A DNA stretch of 64,000 nucleotides from Eonycteris spelaea. Lineage: Eukaryota > Chordata > Mammalia > Chiroptera > Pteropodidae. Below are positions 56,618-64,000 of this stretch, piece after piece. The stretch is taken from contig PUFA01000034.1 in NCBI GenBank assembly GCA_003508835.1, positions 868,001 through 932,000 of the forward strand, in the 5' to 3' direction. Made by a program: the position numbers and the translations under genes. The notes beneath the pieces are model-generated. The model did not search any database. It was not told the DNA's origin and saw nothing but the letters and a program-made list of their open reading frames with translations. Each line of letters starts with the position of its first letter. The first letter of the stretch is position 1.

Positions 56618-58479
56618 GAAAAATGAAGAGCTAGAGGAGGAAAAAATAAGTCACGAGCTCTGGGGGAAAGGAAGAAGGCTGTGAAAAATCACTGTGTTTG
56701 TTTTAGATTTCTTGGGGAAAAGGAAGCGGCTTTGAGCAATTCACGACTTTAATATAAAGAGCAGTTACTAAGTTTTATTTTTACGCCGAAGGAAATCGCT
56801 TTGTTACCAATATCCGGTGAGCAACCCAAACATTCCGACGCCAGCCCGCGGGAAACCCACGATCGGTGGCCTCTCGTGCCACCTCCGCCCTCGCGAAGTC
56901 ACACAGGCTCGGGAACAGTCGTAAACGCCTCTCGGCTTTAGAACTGTTGCGATACCAGTCCTGGCGCCACGCTGCCGAACTACCTGTCCTGAAATAGCCT
57001 TAATTGTAAAGGACCCGGCTCCTTTCAGACACGGGGTGAGCCCTGCTGAGAAGGGGCGTCCCCTCCACGAGGGGCACCGGCGCCCTCGGTTCCTGGCGGT
57101 CTCCAGCTAGGCGACAGTGGCGGAGTCTGGTTGCCAAAGATGGCCCACAAATGTCTCTCCTCCATCCTGGGCCGGTCTCGGCGACAGGCCAGACAAGAGG
57201 ATGACGACGCCCTGGAGCGTTGGAGGCCGGCGATGGAGGGCCTGTCCATCGGCCCTGCTCCTCCCACAACGTGGCCTTCCCGCTGCCGAGGGGACGGTGC
57301 GGGCGGCTGGTCGGGGCCCCCGCCCGGCTCCCCGGGCACCGCCGCGGCCGCCAGCCCAGTGGCCTCCGGTGGCCGCAGCCCGGCTGACGTTCGACCGCGG
57401 CTGCGAGAGAGCAGCACGTGAGGGGCACCTGGCGGGTTCCGGCAGCCCGCAGAGCCGTGGGAAACAGCCACCCACCTTGTCAAGCCACCAGCCTCTGAGG
57501 GCACCTGCTACGGGCTAACGGATGATGGGAGCGGGGACTCTGGGCAAGACTCTCCACGGTGTTCAGGCCCCATGTTTGCATCTGCTAAAAAGAGAAAGAA
57601 AACTGATCTTCTGGACAGGCCGAAATAGAAGACTTTTGTGAAATCGCATCCAATCTGTGAGGCACTATCAATTATTACTGCTTTTGTCTCTCTTGCTTCT
57701 CCCTTTTCCTGCTTTCGTTTTATGAGTATTTCTCATTTTTTCTATTGAAAAAAATTTCCACTCACTCTGATTACAAATATTATACGAATTTATCATAAAA
57801 ATGTGTCACATAGACAAAAGCTGCAGGCAAATGTTATAATTACTTATAACATTATAGCTCTTTCACAGAGCTAGATTTATTAACATTGTAGAATTATTTA
57901 CCGTCGGCTTTTCTATGGCTAATGTTCACACGAATAATAAACCGTAGATCCCTCGCATTGAGCACAGTTCAAATGATTAATCGGTTGGTTATTCAAAAAC
58001 TAAAAGTAGGGAATCATTTAAAAAATGCATAATGCATACTTTAAATATTTTATTTTAATTTTAAACCTGTAACATAAAAATAGACAATATTTGAACATGA
58101 TGCCTTGGCTCTGACTGGAATTTTGAGTCATTTTTTCTGTAAAAACCACACTCAGAATGCATTCTGGATGATGGATCATTTTGTTTTCTGTAAAGTAAGT
58201 CCCCAAGGATACCCATAAAATATCAAAGTTCAGAATCTTTTTAGATTTTACTGTTCTTTTTTTTCCCCCAAGCCTTTAGGATGATCTCACTAACACCTCA
58301 TCACTGAATTCCAAATACATTTTTAAACAAATCTCTTTTGTTTGTATCTCTACAGGATTTATCTATTTTTTTTTTCAGAGAAACACTATTTTGGTAGTCA
58401 TATTTCATTTGCTTATTGTAATTAAGCACATATAAATTGCTTAATTTCTATAACAGGTACAATAAACAAAAAAGGATTT
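56618..58479. other. Unique sequence: CpG-rich then AT-rich
   Basis: 57,040-57,430 is CpG-rich, with long antiparallel frames and no recognised protein. From 57,560 onward base composition switches abruptly to AT-rich. No gene recognised. Confidence 0.5.
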
Positions 58480-60660
58480 GGGAACAAATAATCTTCATCA
58501 GTCAAATTTAGAAAAGCTGATTAACACAATTATTAAGCTTAAAATATACCTCCAACACTAGAAAAAAGAAATACATTATTTTCAAGCACCCATAAGATAG
58601 CCACAAAAACATTGATCATGTTTTACACGAAAGAAAATCACAATAAATTCAATTATAGAATATACTTTGAAATCAGTAACAAAGCCTAAAAAGTCCCATG
58701 TGACTAGGAACTAAATATTTTTCTAAATAAAGATTGAATTCCATCGTGAGCTTTCTTAAAATAATAAAAATATTTAGAACTGAATAATAATAAAAACGCT
58801 GGGGGTTAACATTTTTGAAAAGCAGAGAAATCAGTACTTATAGGAAAGTGTGTAAATATATTTATTAGGAAACAGGAAAGATTGCAAACAAGGTAAGCTC
58901 AACCTAGAAAGTTAACAAAGAACAGCAGATCAAACAGAAATCAAAAGGAGTGGAATAAGAAAGATCATGCCAGAAACAGGAGAATAAAAATAGAAAACCA
59001 ACAACCAATAATCGATTTTACACACAGAAAAATCAGATAAACCTCTGCCTCCCAGACTCGGGGTGAGAGAAGCAGCCCAGTGTGACAAGCTCCAGTTAGC
59101 AGACAAGATGGCTTGACCCCACTGACCAAACCCCTGTCCACTCTGTGATTTTCCTCCTCCCTGGTTCTGCTCTAGCCCCGCCGATTCCTCCTCCCGCATC
59201 CCTTTAAAATGACCAGTGACCTCTGCACAGATCAGCGGTGAGCTCAGCCCGACACTACAGGCTCCCCACACCCAGAGCAGCAATCTAAACAAAATCTATC
59301 TCGCTATTTTTAACATGTGTCTGGGGAATAGTTTCTCTTTGACTCTCTCTATATTTAAAAAAAAATAAACTATTTAGAAATAATGAGAGAGTCCAGAAAT
59401 ATTTCTAGATGCCAGAGTAAATGATAAAAACTCAATAGCATTTTTGTACATGAGTAAAAGACAACTAGAAAGTATATAATGAAAGATAGGATACAATTCA
59501 CAGCAGTAGTACAACTATATGATATCAAACTATTTCTTTATACATGACAGCTCTATGAAAGAAAAACAGGCTTTGAAAGAATATACAGAAAAACTGAAAA
59601 CAAAAATGTGAAAATATTCTATGGATGAGATGACTAAACATTGTAAAGATACCAATTCTCCCCCAATTTTTATAAATTCTAAGCAATCACATTAAAAATT
59701 TCAGGTAGATTTAAAAACTTTTTAAAAAATCACCTTATTCATTTACAATGCATTCCACTATATGTGGAAGAATAAAGAGTCACAATAACTAAGTGAACCT
59801 TGACAGACTTGTCCCACCAAATAGTGCAATAAAGCCACAGTACGGTAGGCTGCTGGCAGAAGGCCAGATAGTGACTCACGGACACAGAGGTGCTCTGTAG
59901 ACTGAGACTCTGGGGCATGATGGAGGTGGTGTCAATGAGGAAAGGTAAATCGCTTAGCAGACAGTGTTGGGAGAACTGGTTAATGGGATTGACCTCCAGG
60001 ATCACAGTCCAGTGGGGTTGGAGCCTGTCACAAGGCTGCTGCGTCAGCAGAGGGGTCCATAGTTGGTGGGCCTCTTCCCAGGGCCTTGGGTGGATGTGAC
60101 TCCTATCTGGCCCCTGGGTGGAAGGGACAACCTCCAGGGTAAAGACATATTGGTTAAAGATATTTGCAACATTTATAACTGATACGGGATCAATATCACG
60201 AAATTACAATCTCATTTATTCTGCAGATGAATGAGAAGACAGGAAGCTCGGTGTCTAAATGGGCATAAATGTGAACAAGTGATTTACAGAAGGAGAAATC
60301 CCGTTAGATAGCAAGCCCATGAAAAGATCTGCCGTGTTTTATTAATCAGAGAAATTAAGATCAAACCACAGTCAACTACTACTTTAATCTCGTCTACACA
60401 TCTTTGTCTACAACAAAGAAGAACAATATCTGAATTCGGTGAAGATGTGGAAGAAGAGACCACGTGTGGACTCATGCTGTGAGTGTGGATCCAGGCGACC
60501 ATCTGAAGAGCGAGTCCCAGCCAAGTCTCCCCCCGCCCCCGGCCCACATATGACCCGTTACCTCGCCACCCCACTTGAAAGTATGCACCCCACAGTGCTG
60601 CTCACACAGGTCCCGTGGGAACACGGACAGGATGCTCTTCACGGTATTTGGGGGCAGTTA
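58480..60660 (+). mobile_element. L1 ORF2 relic, sense, split by an LTR
   Basis: Left part to about 59,035 matches the ORF2 segment upstream of the RT core (tactttgaaatcagtaacaa, atagaaaaccaacaaccaat). Right part from about 59,345 matches the ORF2 C-terminal region (gagagagtccagaaatattt, gtaaagataccaattctccc, gcaataaagccacagta, gttgggagaactggttaatg, tttgcaacatttataactga, ccatgaaaagatctgccgtg). The RT core between them is missing. Many stops; dead element. Confidence 0.75.
59040..59340 (+). mobile_element. ERV1-like LTR inserted in the L1
   Basis: gtgagagaagcagcccagtg, a C/T-rich block, ccctttaaaatgaccagtg (TATA-like, near 59,205), ctgcacagatcagcggtgag and cccagagcagcaatctaaac form a plausible U3-R-U5 layout. 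The AATAAA signal is degenerate (ctaaacaaaatct). Boundaries approximate. Confidence 0.55.
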
Positions 60661-61686
60661 GATAGTGGAGGCGAACTAGCCGCTCGTCCCCAGGGGACGG
60701 ATGAGAAACGGGTGGAGACGGACCCAGGAAGACTTAGAAACGCTGCGGCACCCAGCCCTTCGCCCGGTAGTCCCCAGAGGTCTTAAAAATATAGTGCGAA
60801 GGCAAGACAGCATTTAATTTAACCAAATCATTTTAATCAACAGTGGGAGCCTGCGTCTTTTAATAAAATAGCACTTCGTATTTGCCAGGTTTAAGGCTTT
60901 AAAAAAATGTTTTTTGTAGCCCCGATGTTTCTTTTGCATTGTTCCACCTGCGTTAGGAAACTGGGGTCCGTTCGCGCATCTGCAGTAGTTCGCAAGGTGC
61001 ACGACCCCGCTTTCAGCCTGATGGCAGCTGCCGCCTCATTCCCCGGGACGTGATCTAGGAACAGCTCAGTCAACTAGTCCCACCATTTAAACACCTTGGT
61101 CGCTGGAGGTGAGACTCATGTTTCAAGGGCTCAGTTTGTCACAAATCAATCAGGCAAAAATAATGTATTCACTAGGAGTGTAATGGGAAAAAAATAATGT
61201 CCTACTAGATTTGGTTTTTGTCTCGTTTTATTAATAATTACATTATTTACCCACAATATGGATGAAACGGATGTCTCAGCTTTAGATGGAATTACACCGA
61301 GCAAAAGTGCTATTTAATTTGTGTTGATCAGCTCAGATTGATTGATTAGATGTGTTTAATAAGCTTCTGAATGTAAAAACATTGTTAATTAATGTATGAG
61401 GTTTGAAGAGGTAATACAAAGGTAAGAGGTAAGACATATCTTTTAAAAGTTATGTCTTCATTTCCATAACAGTATAAATGACTATAAATTGCAAGACCAC
61501 ATAATAACCTTAAAAGACAGGGAGAAAAATAAAGAGCATGTTGCAAACATGAAACAATAGAGATGAAATGATTAGTTTGCTGGCGAAAAATCTGAAAATA
61601 AACGGACTAGATTTTCCTGCCTGGTCTGTTCAGGTTCACCGCGATGGATTCAGGAAAAAGATCACAGATGTTATAGCCTGTGTATT
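60661..61686. other. AT-rich unique sequence with homeodomain-like motifs
   Basis: No gene recognised. 61,315-61,400 contains gattgattgattagatgtg (PBX/HOX-like TGATTGATTA) and ttgttaattaatgtatgagg. Motif-level evidence only. Confidence 0.45.
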
Positions 61687-61703
61687 ACCACCAGGGGGCA
61701 GTG
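61685..61703 (+). promoter_or_regulatory. CTCF-type motif, strong
   Basis: TTACCACCAGGGGGCAGTG on the plus strand contains a full match to the CTCF core CCASYAGRKGGCRS. Surrounding DNA is AT-rich, so the motif stands out. Confidence 0.7.
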
Positions 61704-63736
61704 TAGAATTGCAAATAAAGCAAAAATAGTTTAATGAATAAAGTACTAGTTATGATTCGGGTATACTTTTTGCTTTTTGCTAAGAGAATATAGGGAAGGA
61801 ATAATTCTAAGACTAACTTTCATGCTTAACTCTTATATCACACGATAAAGATTAGAGAAACTCCAGTGGAGAGATTCAATAAAATTTGTTCTGCTTTTTC
61901 AGAAAAAAAGTCACACTATCATTTTGGAAAAAAAAAAAAAAGTTTTGATATAAACCTCACCTTGGTATTACCTCTTCCGATACAGATGTGACATCAAGTA
62001 CAACTTGAATCAAAGCTAACTGGCATGGTCTAAGAGTTGAATGACAGAAACAGGATTTTACGAAGCAATTTAAACGAGCACTGGTCCATAAGGCGCTGGC
62101 GGTTAAAGGCTGAGACGGTTTGCCCTACAGGAGGAGGTCCAAGGAATGAGGGGAGGCAACACACGGGGACAGATTCATGGAGCCCGTGCGGACCACCCAG
62201 GAAGACGGAAACTGGAGACAGCAGTGTGGGGGAGGGGGAGCTGGCGCGGACGATGTCACCTGAGGGGGCCGGTTCCAGCGTCAGGAGCAGGACTGGAGAG
62301 GGCGTCTGAACTGCAGATGGCTTTGAGCGCCAGGCAGGGGTCGAAGGCTCTGGCCAGATGTGGCCAGGCGACGGTGGCGTTAGGCAGGACAGGACTCTTC
62401 ACAATGTTTCTGAATCTCATACCAGAGATGCCGGCTCAGTCGATCCGTTCTTATGCCCACCTCCGGTCAGTCAAAGAAAGATCTCACATCAAGCAGGTTG
62501 CAGAAACACACAGGGGGCCAGCGACGGTTCATCTGACGTCCTCTGCCCTGCGAAGCGGGAAGGTGTCGCCGTGCCTTCATGGCCCTGCCATCCCCCACAG
62601 TGACACGGAGCCACCCACAGGGCGTCTCCCAGAGGACACTGCAGGACACGGGTCTCGCACACCACCACCGTCATTCAAACCTCCCTCTCCTTGCCCTTCG
62701 CTCTCCCGCTCTGCAAACCCCCAGACGCCTCCTGCTCCTGCCTGCTCGCCTTTCCCGCGACTCGTCCTCCGCCCAACCTCGGTTCCTGATCACACGAGTC
62801 AGCCCGGCCTCGCTCCCTCCTTGCAGGGTCCTTCCCTCTGCAGTCCTCGCCAGGTTCTCCAGAACCAGCGAGACCTTGACCTGAGCCCAGGTGAGCGTGT
62901 CACCTGCCGTGCAGCGGGCGCTCCCATACGCGTCCTGGCCCCGCTTGCTTGTCCGGCTTTACCTGCCTCGTACGACCCCTGCTGCGCATCACCCCTAGCA
63001 TCCTGCAGAGGCCGCTGCTTACACAAAGCACACAGACGTCAGTACTGCTGAGCCTTCTGCGGAGCCTTCCGTCACCACGCTTGGGGCTGAAGGACATGGC
63101 TTTTGTCATTTAGTTTTGTAGCACGGGCACCACCACTTCCTGATGGCCCAGGCGACCTTCCGATAGGAAGTAAAAACCATGTGAAAATGCCAACATGGTG
63201 ATGGCTCACAGAAGTTCAGGTGCAAGTGAACAGCAACGTGGTCCACGTAATGTTTTTAAAGGACAAAGAGAGGCTTTGCTGTTGACAAAGTGATCCTGCC
63301 GTATGACAATAGCGAGAAGACGATTTGGAATTCGGTCGGCTTGCCCGCTTTGACGTTGCAGTATGCGATTTTCTGAGGCCTGTTTCTTTTAGGTTTGGAG
63401 CAGGTCCATCTCATTTGGAGTGAGATTTCATTCATCTTTTCTGCATCCATTACTTTTGCTTCACACGGCTCAAACGCCTGGAGGGTCACTGTGGGGCGGT
63501 GTTTCCTCGGCGGCATGAACGAAGGCGGTGGTGAGCCACCGACGGTGTTGGACGAGCGAAGCCACAAGTAAACCTGGACCCGGATCCCTGCGGCGGCCAG
63601 CCACGGCTGGGGCCGGGTGGAGGCGTGCTCCGCCCGGGGCCTGCAGAGTGAGGGGGCCAAGAGGAGAGCCAGGAGGGGGTGCCGTGTGCCCCGGGGCGCC
63701 CTTGTCTCCTGTCACCACCTCACACCTGCAGTAGGA
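61704..63736. other. Unique sequence, no recognised feature
   Basis: A 14-A run lies near 61,927-61,940. GC content rises again after about 62,050. Overlapping frames up to 301 codons (62,146-63,051) show no recognisable domains. A minus frame at 63,256-63,660 is unrecognised. Confidence 0.5.
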
Positions 63737-63750
63737 CCAGCAGAGGGTGC
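63737..63750 (+). promoter_or_regulatory. CTCF-like motif, moderate
   Basis: CCAGCAGAGGGTGC matches the CTCF core CCASYAGRKGGCRS at 13 of 14 positions (T for the last C of GGC). Confidence 0.45.
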
Positions 63751-64000
63751 AGGAGGGTGCCGGGCCCATCTCCCATCAGCTCTCCACCCAGCGAGAGGGA
63801 CCCAGCTGGTCCGACAGAGGTGGCTGCCTGGCCAGTGGCTGACCTCCAGGGGACGTCTGCCGGTAACCACCACCCGGACCACTGCCATGCGGATGGCGGC
63901 GGGGTGGGGTGGGGTGGGAATAAACTGAACAGTCTCGAGAGCTCCGAGCCAGCCGAGGCCCCGTCACTCCTGCACCTTTTCTCCAGCCGTGAGTCCTGAG
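63751..64000. other. GC-rich sequence, no recognised feature
   Basis: Contains a GGGGT x3-like run at about 63,899-63,916 (ggcggggtggggtggggtgg). No gene recognised. Confidence 0.5.

Noticed and set aside
62146..63051. 301-codon plus frame
   Set aside because: No family recognised; several overlapping frames on both strands share the interval and composition is biased. A homology search would settle it.
63256..63660. 134-codon minus frame with a fairly protein-like composition at its C-terminal half
   Set aside because: I could not link it to a gene or processed pseudogene. A protein search against mammalian proteomes would be decisive; a hit would make it a pseudogene or exon candidate.
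1..64000. tRNA, 5S, U6, 7SK or other structural RNA genes
   Set aside because: I looked for their hallmark internal promoter or head sequences on both strands and saw none. A covariance-model search would be needed to exclude diverged copies.
1..64000. CRISPR arrays, operons, bacterial insertion sequences
   Set aside because: The sequence is mammalian; the regular arrays seen are micro- and minisatellites without unique spacers.

Overview
This window reads as non-coding nuclear DNA from a placental mammal, most likely a bat. I found no protein-coding gene, no exon set and no structural RNA gene. The longest open frames are side effects of tandem repeats or of GC-rich sequence: several overlap on opposite strands, and none gives a protein I recognise. 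The bat assignment rests mainly on the LINE-1 3' UTR at 24,955-25,200, whose sequence I associate with chiropteran L1. It is supported by abundant old L1M, L2, MIR, MaLR, Tigger and hAT-Charlie relics and by the absence of primate, rodent, carnivore, ruminant or horse SINEs. I cannot name the species; all family names come from recalled consensus sequences, not from a database search.

Layout. 1-2,070 is a mosaic of minus-strand L1 relics. 3,080-3,128 is a short degenerate telomere-like (CCCTAA) block. 5,140-5,440 is another minus-strand L1 and 6,575-6,882 an ATTTT array. 7,000-8,100 is GC-rich with a strong G-quadruplex tract. At 9,515-11,630 two different LTRs each carry a large tandem array: a CTCTCTGY octamer array of about 790 bp and an 11-copy 21/22-bp GC minisatellite. 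13,500-20,480 is mostly unique, with a long CpG-rich stretch, an L1 tail, a CTCF-type motif, a MIR and a GA/poly-G/CGG cluster.

22,740-25,470 holds a MIR, an L1 tail inserted into an older L1 with recognisable target-site duplications, the bat-type L1, a perfect 12-bp-arm hairpin and a compact CpG island with an NRF1-like site. 29,640-31,400 is GC-rich. 31,545-33,060 holds a hAT MITE and a long L2 relic. 35,165-39,550 has three L1 3'-end relics, one interrupted by a Tigger2/MER28-type element; two of the three are strikingly enriched in C, G and CpG. 41,638 and 42,551 are two copies of an unassigned sequence.

45,165-52,060 is the densest repeat region: CAT and GT arrays, several LTRs, inverted L2 fragments, and a three-layer nest (L1 inside a MaLR LTR inside a hAT MITE). 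55,800-56,445 is a hAT MITE followed by an L1 3' end. 58,480-60,660 is a plus-strand L1 ORF2 relic split by an LTR. The right end has further CTCF-type motifs.

There is no operon-like or gene-network logic to describe. The window's interest lies in the birth of tandem repeats inside retroelements, apparent regional GC-biased substitution, nested insertions that give relative ages, and a few candidate regulatory sites.
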